Shown here: in pieces, positions 25,390 through 32,989 of the stretch
Layout of the letters: each line of letters starts with the position of its first letter
Numbering within the stretch: position 1 is the stretch's first letter
NCBI GenBank assembly: GCA_009837725.1
Contig: VXSY01000141.1
Location: forward strand, 1 to 32,989
Reading direction: 5' to 3'
DNA from: Gammaproteobacteria bacterium
GTDB taxonomy: Bacteria; Pseudomonadota; Gammaproteobacteria; Pseudomonadales; Azotimanducaceae
DNA: 32,989 nt
Position numbers and translations under genes: made by a program
The notes under the pieces: generated by a model
What the model was told of the DNA's origin: nothing
Seen by the model: the letters and a program-made list of their open reading frames with translations, nothing else
Database searches by the model: none

Positions 25390-25401
25390 TGCGCTATCTG
25401 C
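25388..25401 (+). pseudogene. vapC remnant, first four codons only
   Basis: After the taatg overlap the sequence encodes MRYL, matching the usual VapC start (MRYLLDTN), then diverges (HGQTPAG...) with no PIN-domain acidic residue. A stop follows after about 34 codons. The end of the first TIR gene begins about 20 bases later. The simplest reading is loss of the PIN toxin by the rearrangement that brought in the TIR pair. The match is very short, so this is a suggestion. Confidence 0.4.
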
Positions 25402-25422
25402 ACGGCCAAACACCGGCGGGGC

Positions 25423-25833
25423 CTATGCCCCTCGGTAGCCGATGCCCCAAATGCGGAGCAAATCTCGGCAACCAGCGTCGAAATCGCTCCTGAAGTCAAC
25501 CATTTGCATCGCGCCAAGTGTCCAAGACAGGTCGTCGTATGGACAATCTTGGAGGAGAAGGGGGACGATGCGCTGGTCCAAGCGGTACTGACGGAGCGAG
25601 TACAGGAGTTCGCTCTTGACCCATCTGGAACGCACGGCCGCCGGCGACAACACCATCACCACCCAATCGCACCGGCCGAGCGCGGCGCCGATCTCGTCGT
25701 GCCATTGCTGACCGCCCTGGATGTTTATGTCGCTGTACCAGAACGGAACGCCGTGGCGACGCAGCATGGCCACCAAGCGTTCGACAAAGGCCCGGTCCGG
25801 GCTGGCGTGGGAGATGAACGTCTCTCGCGGCAT
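25423..25833 (-). CDS. TIR-domain protein A
   Basis: Stand-alone Toll/interleukin-1 receptor domain of 136 residues. The first strand and BB region read TFISHASPDRAFVERLVAMLRRHGVPFWYSDINI, and the helix carrying the NADase Glu is SRWVKSELLYSL (E75 likely catalytic). No sensor, transmembrane or partner domain is attached. Bacterial TIR domains commonly hydrolyse NAD+ or make cyclic ADP-ribose signals in antiphage defence. It is the second gene of a pair; the other TIR gene ends 26 bases upstream. The 3' end points at the vapC remnant. Effector function is inferred from the family. Confidence 0.85.
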   Translation of the reverse strand: MPRETFISHASPDRAFVERLVAMLRRHGVPFWYSDINIQGGQQWHDEIGAALGRCDWVVMVLSPAAVRSRWVKSELLYSLRQYRLDQRIVPLLLQDCPYDDLSWTLGAMQMVDFRSDFDAGCRDLLRIWGIGYRGA

Positions 25834-25859
25834 GGTTTAGCGGCTTGTTTGGTCAGGGG

Positions 25860-26270
25860 TCAGGCGGCGCTTCGGATTGCATCCGCAATCGGCTTGACCT
25901 CCGGCAGGCCGCCCTGGCCTTCGTGCAGTTCAATCCACGGCATTCGACGAACGATCCAAGGTATGCCCGTGTCCGGAAGGCGTTTCCGGTCGCCGACGAC
26001 AACCGGAATCAAACGGTTGCTGTAGTTCTTCGCGCCGAGCGCATACTCGATCTCGCGGAGTACCCAACCGGAGTCAATGGCGTCCGGCGTGAGTAGTACG
26101 ACCATCGCTTCGGACTCTTCCAGCGCTCGGGCAACCTCCGCAGCCCAGTTGTCACCGGGAAGCAGGTTGGTGTCGGCATCCCAAGCTTCCAAGCCGTTGA
26201 CCTTCAACGCTTGAGCCACCCGAGCGGCCAGAGCCGCGTCTTGGTGCGCGTGGCTGATGAAGACTTTCAA
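25860..26270 (-). CDS. TIR-domain protein B
   Basis: Second stand-alone TIR domain, also 136 residues: KVFISHAHQDAALAARVAQALKVNGLEAWDADTNLLPGDNW, with the Glu helix at SGWVLREIEYAL (E73 probably catalytic). The two TIR proteins share the fold but differ clearly in sequence, so they are not a recent duplication. This gene is first in the two-gene unit, and the promoter should be upstream of 26270. The pair may form a mixed assembly or act separately. Both lack a visible sensor, so activation would need another protein. Confidence 0.85.
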   Translation of the reverse strand: MKVFISHAHQDAALAARVAQALKVNGLEAWDADTNLLPGDNWAAEVARALEESEAMVVLLTPDAIDSGWVLREIEYALGAKNYSNRLIPVVVGDRKRLPDTGIPWIVRRMPWIELHEGQGGLPEVKPIADAIRSAA

Positions 26271-26583
26271 GGACCTGGTTCCGTTAATCGATCGCGTACG
26301 TTCATGGTTCGACAGTAGCAGATGTACCCGTGGGCGTCACGGCGTCGCACCGCTGGTCTGGTCCGCACGACCCGCGATGTGGAGCTTGTCGAGTCTTCGT
26401 TCGCCCACACCGTGTCGGCTTTTCGTCGCCGTGCCGGTGCCGGTCGCCGTGCTCGGTACGCTGGCCTGGTTCGGGTGGCCGATGGCGCTCGCCCTGGTGC
26501 GTTTCTGGATAGGCGACTCTGCAAGTGTAGGCGCAGATACGATACGATTCCGCGCTTGCGTTCAGCACCGTAAGTTTTCTTCG
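26271..26583. other. Intergenic region between TIR pair and hydrolase
   Basis: 313 bases between divergent genes. A plus-strand frame is open across it and encodes a hydrophobic run (about 26420-26510), but it lacks a good start and the hydrolase homology begins only at the ATG at 26584. I see no convincing gene or repeat here. Confidence 0.4.
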
Positions 26584-27474
26584 ATGCCAACATTCCATGC
26601 CCGGGGCGGGGACATCTACTTTGAGCAGCGTGGTGCACGCGCGGACCCTCGCGTGCTCCTCATTCATGGGCTCGGCTGCCAGCTCGTGCAATGGCCCGAC
26701 TCGCTCGTCAATGGCGTCGCCAATGCCGGGTTTTGCGTGGTGATGCTCGACAATCGCGACGCGGGGCTGTCGCATGAGTCGTCCGAGGAACCTCCGGCAA
26801 TCGACGCTATCGTCGCTGCCGCCAACGGAGACTCGGCCCTCGCGCCCGCATACGCGCTCGCGGACATGGCGCAAGATGCAGTGGATTTGCTGGACCATTT
26901 GGGCCAGGCAGGCGCCCACGTCGTGGGACTGTCGATGGGCGGCATGATCGCCCAGCACATGGCCATTTCCCATGCGGAGCGAGCGTTCAGCCTGACATCG
27001 ATCATGTCGAGCACGGGCAATCCCGACCTGCCGCGGCGCGACGAGGCATTGATGGCGTTCCTGCAGCCGCTGGGCGCTGGCGACACCGACGCTGCCATCG
27101 AAGCCCAGACCCGGGCCTTTCAAGCCATCGGCAGCGAGCACTACGACTCCGCTGAAGTGGGGTTTGCCCGCTTTTCGCGTCGCGCGGTGGAACGGTCGTT
27201 CCGGCCGGCAGGGCTGATGCGGCAACTCGGCGCAATCGTCGCCGACGGCGATCGCAGGGAACGCTTGGCGGCGGTTCGCGCACCCACGCTGGTGATCCAC
27301 GGCGTGGACGACCCGCTGGTGCCTGTGGAGGCCGGCCGCGACACGGCAGCGGCCATTGACGGTGCCCGCATCGTCGAAATCGATCGCCTGGGGCACGACC
27401 TGCCGGAACCCGAAGTGCCGCGTGTGGTGGAAGCCATCGTCGAGCACGCCCGGAGCGTCGAGCTCTTGCGCTAG
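26584..27474 (+). CDS. Alpha/beta-hydrolase
   Basis: Esterase/lactonase-like hydrolase of 296 residues. It has the oxyanion segment LLIHGLGCQLVQW, the nucleophile elbow GLSMGGM, the acid in VIHGVDDPLVP and the catalytic His in RLGHDLPEP near the C-terminus, so the Ser-Asp-His triad is complete. The ATG at 26584 is chosen because homology begins at once (FHARGGDIYFEQRG); upstream sequence in frame is not conserved-looking. Similar proteins act on esters, lactones or haloalkanes, and the substrate is not evident. It stands alone, followed by a repeat-rich gap. Confidence 0.88.
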   Translation: MPTFHARGGDIYFEQRGARADPRVLLIHGLGCQLVQWPDSLVNGVANAGFCVVMLDNRDAGLSHESSEEPPAIDAIVAAANGDSALAPAYALADMAQDAVDLLDHLGQAGAHVVGLSMGGMIAQHMAISHAERAFSLTSIMSSTGNPDLPRRDEALMAFLQPLGAGDTDAAIEAQTRAFQAIGSEHYDSAEVGFARFSRRAVERSFRPAGLMRQLGAIVADGDRRERLAAVRAPTLVIHGVDDPLVPVEAGRDTAAAIDGARIVEIDRLGHDLPEPEVPRVVEAIVEHARSVELLR

Positions 27475-27895
27475 CGGGCATTAGCGAGCCCTCGTCGAAC
27501 AAAGCCGGCAACCGCCGAAGCAACAGCCCCTGCCACGCGAGGGCCTCACTGGACGGAGGGCGTCCCGCCCTCCAAGCGTGCCGAAGGCGCGCACGCAGCG
27601 GAGCCGACCAAGGCCACCGCGACCCGCGTCCCAGACAACGCCAACAAAGCGCCAGCCCCGAACAACGCCACCAACAAAGCAGCCTCTCTACGCCAGCGCC
27701 CGTCACGCCCTAACGTGCCCGCGGCACGATGGAGGGCGAGCGCCACCCTCCTTAGGGACCGTGGCAAACCCGACAGCCGCTAGCGCGCCCTGACGGGCGC
27801 GTTGGCAGTTCGCTACGGGAACTGCGGTGCTTCGACGAATCCCCCGTGCGGAAATTCAAAGACGGGCGGGACAAGCCCCGCCCCTACGAAGCCAT
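27475..27895. other. Repeat-rich gap after the hydrolase
   Basis: 421 bases without a gene. Palindromes: ggagggcgtcccgccctcc (27555-27573), a variant at 27730-27753, the composite double hairpin at 27781-27826, and an inverted copy of the gtaggggcggggcttgtccc unit at 27855-27888. Between the convergent hydrolase and LLM genes these may end transcription. Confidence 0.6.
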
Positions 27896-28945
27896 CTACG
27901 CTGTGGCTTCCGCGCGGATCAGGTCCATGGCGCGGCCCAGCGTCTCGAGTCTTTCCTCGACGTTGCGTCCGGCTGGGCTCACACGCAACGTGTTGACGCC
28001 GGCGTCGCGATAGGTGCGGATGCGTTCGCGCACTCGCGCCTCGTCGCCGATGAGGTTGGATTCTTCCACCATGGCGTCGGGAATCACGGCCACCGCGTCG
28101 TCGCGGCGCCCCGCTACCCACAGCGACTGCGACTCCCTTGCCACATCCTCCCAGCCGCCGCGCTTGAAGGCGTCGTTGTAGAAGTTGGTGCGCGCCGAAC
28201 CCATCGCGCCCAAGGTGAAGGCCATGCCCCGCTTGAGAGGTGCCGCGAGTTCCGCCACGTCGCCAAAGGCCACGCTGCCGCCGGCCTGGATGTCCACGTC
28301 CGCGAGGCTGCGACCCGCTGCCCGTGCACCGGCCGAGATGTACTCGAGATGCGCGCCGGCGTGGTCCGGCGTGAAGGATGTGCCGAGCCAGCCGTCCGCG
28401 GCTTCGCCGGTGTATTCGAGCGCCTTGGGCCCCAGCGTCGCGAGATAGATGGGGATGTCAGCGTTGCCGGGCTGCGCCAGCCGCAGCGCCTTGCCCTCGC
28501 CGCCTGGGAGCGGAAGCTGGTGGAAGCGCCCTTCGTAGGAGATTTTCTCGCCGGCAAAGGCGAGGCGCACGATGTCCACGGTTTCCCGCATTCGCGTCAG
28601 CGGGGCTCGGAAGGGACGTCCCTGCAAGCCTTCCACCACTTGCGGGCCGCTGACGCCGAGGCCGAGGATGAAGCGGTCGCCGGAGATGGCGGCCATGGTG
28701 AGCGCCGTCATGGCGGTCATGCTGGGCGTGCGGGCACTGATTTGCATGATGCCGGTGCCGAGGCGGATGCGGCTTGTCTTTGCGGCGAGATAGGCGAGGG
28801 GCGCGACCGCGTCGTGCCCCCATGCCTCTGCCGTCCACACCGCGTCGACGCCAAGCTTCTCCGCTTCCACAACGAAGCGCACATCCTGCTCGAAGTCCCG
28901 GCGCGATCCGGATGCCGCCCCGCCAATGCCGATGCTGACCTTCAT
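27896..28945 (-). CDS. LLM-class (probably F420-dependent) oxidoreductase
   Basis: Luciferase-like TIM-barrel oxidoreductase of 349 residues. Typical parts are VSIGIGGAASGSRRDFEQDVRFVVEAEKLGVDAVWTAEAWGHDAVAPLAYLAAKTSRIRLGTGIM and, later, RFILGLGVSGPQVVEGLQGRPF, then TFTPDHAG-like and IGDEARVRERIRTYRDAGV. The pattern matches F420-dependent methylene-H4MPT-reductase-like enzymes more closely than FMN luciferases, but cofactor choice is not proven by sequence alone. The ATG at 28945 follows a gagaggg ribosome-binding site. It is divergent from the dehydratase gene; substrate unknown. Confidence 0.87.
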   Translation of the reverse strand: MKVSIGIGGAASGSRRDFEQDVRFVVEAEKLGVDAVWTAEAWGHDAVAPLAYLAAKTSRIRLGTGIMQISARTPSMTAMTALTMAAISGDRFILGLGVSGPQVVEGLQGRPFRAPLTRMRETVDIVRLAFAGEKISYEGRFHQLPLPGGEGKALRLAQPGNADIPIYLATLGPKALEYTGEAADGWLGTSFTPDHAGAHLEYISAGARAAGRSLADVDIQAGGSVAFGDVAELAAPLKRGMAFTLGAMGSARTNFYNDAFKRGGWEDVARESQSLWVAGRRDDAVAVIPDAMVEESNLIGDEARVRERIRTYRDAGVNTLRVSPAGRNVEERLETLGRAMDLIRAEATA

Positions 28946-29028
28946 TCCCGTTCCCTCTCCCATCGCCAATGTGCAGCGAGAGCGTAACGCATCACACGTC
29001 ACCCACCGGAACGCGCCTATCGGCGCTT

Positions 29029-29052
29029 TGGAGGGCAAGATGCCCTCCCTCC
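29029..29052 (+). repeat. ggagggcaagatgccctcc palindrome
   Basis: Fourth copy of the palindrome seen three times between dctQ and dctM, with the same ccctcc tail. It lies between the divergent LLM and dehydratase genes. Confidence 0.7.
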
Positions 29053-29141
29053 AGAAATGACGGTTGCGAAGGAAGCAACGGCCAAGCGTGACCGCACCGG
29101 TACACAATAGGGTTCCCTACTCGGAGCAACTGGCCACCGCC

Positions 29142-30305
29142 ATGAAGATCACGGATCTCAAGACCTTCTGCTTTCTCGACGATGGTGGACGCAAGTACTT
29201 CATCGTCAAGGTGGAAACCGACGCCGGTATCCACGGCCTCGGCGAAGTTGGCATCACCCACTGGGGCGGTGCCGTGGACCAGGCCGTTCGGCACCTCGGC
29301 GACGTGGTGATCGGCGAAGACCCAATGGCGACGGAACGTCTCTGGCAGCGCATGTTCCGAGGTGCGTTCTTTCCCGCCGACAAGGTCTATGGCTCGGCCA
29401 TCAGCGCCATCGACATTGCCCTGTGGGACATCAAGGGCAAGGCGCTGGGCCAACCCGTGTATCGCCTCCTCGGCGGCCCTGTTCGCGACCGCGTGCTGTG
29501 CTATCCGCACGTACAGGGCACCGGCACGGAGGCGCTGCTCGCGCATTGCCGTCGGGCGGTGGACGACGGCTGGAAGTTCCTGCGCTGGCACCTGCCAACC
29601 GCCGTGGAAGGCGGCTTCGATGCAGACCCAGCCTTGCTTGACCCCGGCCAGTCCATCGAACTCGCCGTGGAGCAGATGGCCGCGGTGCGCGAGGAAGTCG
29701 GTGACCGCATTGGCCTGTGCCTCGACGTCCACACCCGGCTCGACACGGCGCACACGGTGGAGCTTTGCAACCGCCTTGAACACCTCCGCCCGTTCTTCAT
29801 CGAGGATCCTCTGCGCTCCGAGAACGCTGCCAGCTATCGCACGCTGGCGCGCCACACCAACGTCCCCATCGCCGCCGGCGAGCAGTGGTGCTCGAAATGG
29901 GCCTTCCGGGAGGTGATCGAGGAGGAACTCGTCCGCTACGCCCGCATTGACCTCTGCATCGTCGGCGGCCTCACCGAGGCACTGAAGATCACGCATTGGT
30001 GCGAAACCCACTACATCGACATCGTGCCGCACAACCCGCTCGGGCCCGTCAGCGCCGCCGCCGGGGTGGCGCTCTGCATGGCATCCACCAACGTCGGCGT
30101 GCAGGAGATGCCCCGCGCCCCAGGCACCTTCGCCACCGATCTCTTTCCCAAGCAGATTCACTGGGAAGACGGCCACGCCCATTGCCCGGACGAGCCGGGG
30201 CTGGGCGTGGAACTCGACGAGGAACTTGCGCGGGCCAAGAGCACGTCACTGAACGGCTGGCCGCCGCAGCTTCGGCGCCCGGACGGCGCGTTCACCAACT
30301 GGTAA
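29142..30305 (+). CDS. Enolase-superfamily sugar-acid dehydratase (galactonate dehydratase-like)
   Basis: Mandelate racemase/muconate-lactonising-type enzyme, 387 residues, probably dehydrating an aldonate to a 2-keto-3-deoxy acid. Metal ligands are visible: D195 with H197 in LCLDVHTRL, E221 in FFIEDPL, and E247 in IAAGEQW; H297 in VPHNPLGP is the acid/base. The arrangement and spacing follow DgoD, the D-galactonate dehydratase of E. coli. The N-terminal capping domain is MKITDLKTFCF...RKYFIVKVETDAGIHGLGEVG. The start is ATG at 29142. The neighbouring LLM gene does not settle the pathway. Sugar specificity cannot be read from the sequence. Confidence 0.9.
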   Translation: MKITDLKTFCFLDDGGRKYFIVKVETDAGIHGLGEVGITHWGGAVDQAVRHLGDVVIGEDPMATERLWQRMFRGAFFPADKVYGSAISAIDIALWDIKGKALGQPVYRLLGGPVRDRVLCYPHVQGTGTEALLAHCRRAVDDGWKFLRWHLPTAVEGGFDADPALLDPGQSIELAVEQMAAVREEVGDRIGLCLDVHTRLDTAHTVELCNRLEHLRPFFIEDPLRSENAASYRTLARHTNVPIAAGEQWCSKWAFREVIEEELVRYARIDLCIVGGLTEALKITHWCETHYIDIVPHNPLGPVSAAAGVALCMASTNVGVQEMPRAPGTFATDLFPKQIHWEDGHAHCPDEPGLGVELDEELARAKSTSLNGWPPQLRRPDGAFTNW

Positions 30306-32480
30306 TCGCGCGCCCTGACGGGCGCGTCGGCAGTTTGGGACGCGGACTGAAGGGGCGCAATCGGCGCGCCCCGACGGGCTCGCACTCGCTCGCGCCTTCG
30401 GCTGCGGGCCAGCGCCGCTTCTGCGCCGCAGGCCAAAAGCGCGGTCGGATTCGACACCAAACCCCAATCCCCTGCCCTGCGGCGGTGCGATCCGGCATTC
30501 GTCCCGAAGCATGGCAACGAGCGTCTCGTCGCTATCCTGCACCCCGAGCAGTGCCGCCCGGCGCCGCACCATGCGGAATTCGCCGAGCGTGAGGGAGGCC
30601 GGCAGGCGCAAATCGGCCGGCAGGTCGCGACCAAACCAGAGCCGGTACGCCCTCGCCGCCGTCGCCGGGCCAAGGAAGCCGAACGCGCAGCGAAAGACGA
30701 AGTGGCGCAGTGCAGTCGCCTCCAGCCGCTCCTCGTCCCTAGCGGTGCAGGCGAACGGCAGCGGGTGGCGCTCCATCCACGCCAGCACCTCGCCGGCGCC
30801 CGTCTCCCAGCCAAAGCCCGCGTGGCGTTCGGCGAGCAGCGCTTGCGCCTGGTCGATGACCAGAAACGTGCCCTGCTCCGCGGCCGAGGCAAACACCTCG
30901 GCGATGTTGCGTTCCGTTTCGCCTTGCCACATGCCGAGGAGCTCCGCGCCGCGCACCTCGGCCAAGTCAAGCCCTAAGCGCCCTGCCAAATAGCGCAGGC
31001 TCGCCGTCTTGCCGGTGCCGGGTGGACCTTGCAGGCAGAGGGAGAAGGCGCGAGATTCGGCCTCGGCGAGGCGATCCGCCAAAGCCACGAGGTCGGTGTC
31101 CGCCTCGATCAGGCTCGGGTCGAACGCAACGTCAACGCCGGCGTCGGGGAGGAACTCGGCGGCTGCCCGCTGGACCTGCAAGTCGTGCCCCATGGCGGCG
31201 GAAAGGCTCTTAACCCCGCGCCGAATGGCCGCGAGGCCGCCCTTGCCGATGTGGGCGGCAGCGGTGGCGGCGGCAGCGAGGCCCGGCGCCTCCCCGAACT
31301 CCCGCGCGAGGGTCACCGCATCGTCCTCGGTTGCGTCGATGCCGTGCAGCGCAAGCTGCCGCGACCAGATGCGCGTACGCACCGACACCGGCGGAGCCTG
31401 CATTCGAACCGCGTACATCATGCGCCGCAGCACCGCCGGATGCAGCGCCTCGGCATCGTGCGTCGTCCACAGGGTCGGTGTGGGATTGCGTTCGAGCAGA
31501 CGATGCAGGAACACCCGCGATGCCCCACTCGCCGGCTGTGGCGCAAGTCCGAACGCCACCTCGCCGCCGCTCACAAGCAGGTCTTCGGTTTCGTCGAACA
31601 GCAGCAATGCGCGGCGGTCGGCGGCGAGCAGGGATTGGGCGAGCTCGAGTTCCGACAGGCGTTCGCTGCGCAAGGGCTCCCGGCCTCCGTCACCGGATTC
31701 GCCAACGCTGAACAGCGCAAGCCCAAGGTGCTTGGCGAGCGTCTGGCAGAAGACCGTCTTGCCAGTGCCGGGTGCCCCATGCACGAGGATGTTGACGCCC
31801 CCGGCGCCCTGTTCCGCCGCCCCTCGGATCAGCGCCTCCACGTCCGACCGGACGGCACCGAGATGCTCGAAGTCTTCCCAATCGAGCTCGCTCTCGCCTT
31901 CGCCGCCGAGCAACAGGCGGCGCACATCTGCGTCTCCCGCAGACCACGCGAGGCGGTTCAGGCGTCGCGGCAGGGTCAGACGCTGATCCTCGTCCAAACG
32001 CACGAGGCCAGAACGCACCAGGCGCCCGTCGGCACGGAACAGTCGTTGCACCATGGCAGGGCAGGCGCCGAGCAGCCAACCCAGCGTTGGCTCGCGAAGG
32101 CTGAAGCCGCTCGCCCGAACGCCGCCCACGGCATCGACCATCGCCTGGATGGACGGTTGCGTCTCTGCGCGCAACAGCAGCTCGAGCGCGGCCGACTCCC
32201 GAGCATCGAGCCCCACCACGGCTCGGAGATCCGCAAGGCGCCGAAAGGCGTTGTCCTCTTGGGCGATTTCGGCTTCGGCGGCATGTGCGGGCGGGGCCGG
32301 GGTAGCCAACGCGGAGCCAGTCAAGGCGGCGCGGTCGCCCGCCGGCCCGAGCCCGAGTTCGCCGGCGTTTGCACTCAGCCAGTCGGCTAACTCAAGCGCC
32401 TCTGGCGAATCCGCCCCAACCCGCGCCAGCACGTTGCCACTCCAACGCAAAACCAAGGCCCGTTCGCGACTGTTGAACAT
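30246..32480 (-). CDS. Tandem AAA ATPase with repeat-derived C-terminus
   Basis: Protein of about 744 residues from ATG 32480 (MFNSRERALVL). After a roughly 220-residue helical N-terminal region come two AAA modules. D1: VHGAPGTGKT (231-240) with Walker B LLLFDETEDLL near 292-302. D2: LQGPPGTGKT (482-491), GMWQGETERNIAEVF, and Walker B FLVIDQAQALL near 539-549, where the catalytic Glu is Gln (D-Q), so D2 may bind but not hydrolyse ATP well. The last roughly 65 residues are Arg/Ala-rich and are encoded by palindromic repeats and by the antisense of the dehydratase end, with which it overlaps 60 bases tail to tail. The true stop was probably lost. Role unknown. Confidence 0.8.
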   Translation of the reverse strand: MFNSRERALVLRWSGNVLARVGADSPEALELADWLSANAGELGLGPAGDRAALTGSALATPAPPAHAAEAEIAQEDNAFRRLADLRAVVGLDARESAALELLLRAETQPSIQAMVDAVGGVRASGFSLREPTLGWLLGACPAMVQRLFRADGRLVRSGLVRLDEDQRLTLPRRLNRLAWSAGDADVRRLLLGGEGESELDWEDFEHLGAVRSDVEALIRGAAEQGAGGVNILVHGAPGTGKTVFCQTLAKHLGLALFSVGESGDGGREPLRSERLSELELAQSLLAADRRALLLFDETEDLLVSGGEVAFGLAPQPASGASRVFLHRLLERNPTPTLWTTHDAEALHPAVLRRMMYAVRMQAPPVSVRTRIWSRQLALHGIDATEDDAVTLAREFGEAPGLAAAATAAAHIGKGGLAAIRRGVKSLSAAMGHDLQVQRAAAEFLPDAGVDVAFDPSLIEADTDLVALADRLAEAESRAFSLCLQGPPGTGKTASLRYLAGRLGLDLAEVRGAELLGMWQGETERNIAEVFASAAEQGTFLVIDQAQALLAERHAGFGWETGAGEVLAWMERHPLPFACTARDEERLEATALRHFVFRCAFGFLGPATAARAYRLWFGRDLPADLRLPASLTLGEFRMVRRRAALLGVQDSDETLVAMLRDECRIAPPQGRGLGFGVESDRAFGLRRRSGAGPQPKARASASPSGRADCAPSVRVPNCRRARQGARLPVGERAVRAPKLRRPAVQ
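30306..30435. repeat. Palindromic repeats inside the AAA gene end
   Basis: Contains gcgcgccctgacgggcgcg at 30307-30326, a second gcgcgcc-ccgacggg unit at 30364-30380, and a ggccagcgccgcttctgcgccgcaggcc-like hairpin at about 30408-30435 (two arms around a ttct loop). The whole is read through as the C-terminal tail of the AAA protein on the minus strand. Confidence 0.6.
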
Positions 32481-32640
32481 CTGTGGACTCCCGGTGGATG
32501 AACCGGGGACAACTCTGACGCCCTCACGCGACAAACAAGGTCGCGACTTTGTGCGACATTGCTCATACCCCACACGGGCACGTTCCTCCGCTGCCGCATC
32601 CTCGACCAAAATCACGCCCAACAAAGCCGAGAGCGCTTCC

Positions 32641-32706
32641 GACTCCCAAGGCGGGAGTCGAGCGCCCTCGTTCTTCGTTTGGGGGCAAGCCCCACCAAGG
32701 GGCTTG
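32641..32706. terminator. Two hairpins between the AAA and VOC genes
   Basis: gactccc-aaggc-gggagtc at 32641-32659 and caagcccc-accaa-ggggcttg at 32686-32706 are perfect stems. They lie 3' of the VOC gene stop (minus strand) and upstream of the AAA gene. No T-run follows, so terminator activity is only possible; they may equally be repeats. Confidence 0.4.
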
Positions 32707-32741
32707 AAGGGACGAGTTCCGGCAAGAGCGCCGGTCGCCGA

Positions 32742-32989
32742 CTACTCCGGCGTCGGCGCCTCGTACAACTCGATCTCGTAGCCGTCCGGGTCCCGGAAGA
32801 ACACGATCGTCGGTGGGTTGTCGCCTGGAATGGTGACGAAGCGGGGCTTCGAACCGGCAGCCTCCGCCCGCGCTGCCAGCGCCTCGGCATTTGCCGTGTT
32901 GACGATGACCCTGCCGTACCTGCCCTTGCCTTCCTGCAGCGGCTCGTCATTGAGTCGGGCGAGGACGAGCCCGGCGCCGCCGCCCGGCG
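32742..32989 (-). CDS. VOC-family (glyoxalase/bleomycin-resistance-like) protein, partial
   Basis: C-terminal 81 codons of a vicinal-oxygen-chelate domain protein; the start lies beyond the window. It reads GRYGRVIVNTANAEALAARAEA, then TIVFFRDPDGYEIELYE, where the FxxDPDGYxxEL signature and its metal-binding Glu are clear, before a TAG at 32742-32744. Members include glyoxalase I, dioxygenases and resistance proteins, so the function is open. Confidence 0.82.
   Translation of the reverse strand, partial: PGGGAGLVLARLNDEPLQEGKGRYGRVIVNTANAEALAARAEAAGSKPRFVTIPGDNPPTIVFFRDPDGYEIELYEAPTPE

Noticed and set aside
28992-30182. Long minus-strand frame opposite the dehydratase
   Set aside because: Mirror of the enolase-superfamily gene, whose metal ligands are intact; no motif in the antisense product.
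31029-32390. Plus-strand frame of 453 codons opposite the AAA gene
   Set aside because: Antisense shadow of a gene with two intact Walker A motifs.
1-32989. CRISPR arrays and tRNA/rRNA genes
   Set aside because: No regularly spaced direct repeats and no cloverleaf or conserved rRNA sequence were recognised by eye; short palindromes are irregularly placed.

Overview
High-GC bacterial chromosome segment, densely packed, with many start/stop overlaps (ATGA, GTGA) and GTG/TTG starts. Several traits point to an uncultured, possibly marine or host-associated, Gammaproteobacterium-like organism: a TRAP transporter with a TatT partner, a cysteine-rich internal-cluster type ferrochelatase, an F420/LLM-type oxidoreductase, and many short palindromic intergenic repeats. 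The assignment is inference only. No rRNA, tRNA or CRISPR array was recognised.

Layout. (1) 1-8355 is a defence-like block: a hypothetical gene, an internally deleted IS256-family element, and on the minus strand a two-gene operon of a PLD-nuclease/SNF2 translocase followed by a large Eco57I-type adenine methyltransferase. (2) 8461-13308, plus strand: ferrochelatase, TSUP permease, beta-lactamase-fold hydrolase and NCS2 purine-type permease, joined by overlaps of a few bases, then a PPOX flavoprotein. (3) 13472-18121, minus strand: a thioredoxin-fold redoxin whose first active-site Cys codon is an in-frame UGA followed by a good bacterial SECIS-like hairpin, then TatT, DctP, DctQ and DctM of a TRAP transporter. 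(4) 18484-25079: APS kinase (cysC) on the minus strand, and on the plus strand a 2OG-Fe(II) oxygenase, a soluble-glucose-dehydrogenase-like protein, a sulfotransferase, a glycosyltransferase-sulfotransferase fusion and GalE. This reads as a module for making and sulfating a surface glycan, with CysC supplying PAPS. (5) 25141-26270: a VapB antitoxin whose VapC partner is cut off after four codons, abutting two convergent tandem TIR-domain genes. (6) 26584-32989: alpha/beta hydrolase, LLM flavin oxidoreductase, enolase-superfamily sugar-acid dehydratase, a tandem AAA ATPase with a repeat-derived C-terminal tail, and a partial VOC protein.

The strongest discovery candidate is the selenocysteine redoxin at 17510-18121. 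It is translationally coupled (GTGA) to the TRAP TatT gene. A conventional annotation would cut it to 117 codons or split it in two. Secondary candidates are the glycosyltransferase-sulfotransferase fusion, the TIR pair replacing VapC, and the PLD-SNF2/methylase pair. Several families of palindromic repeats occupy the gene-free gaps. They contribute the stop codon of the PPOX gene and the last part of the AAA protein.
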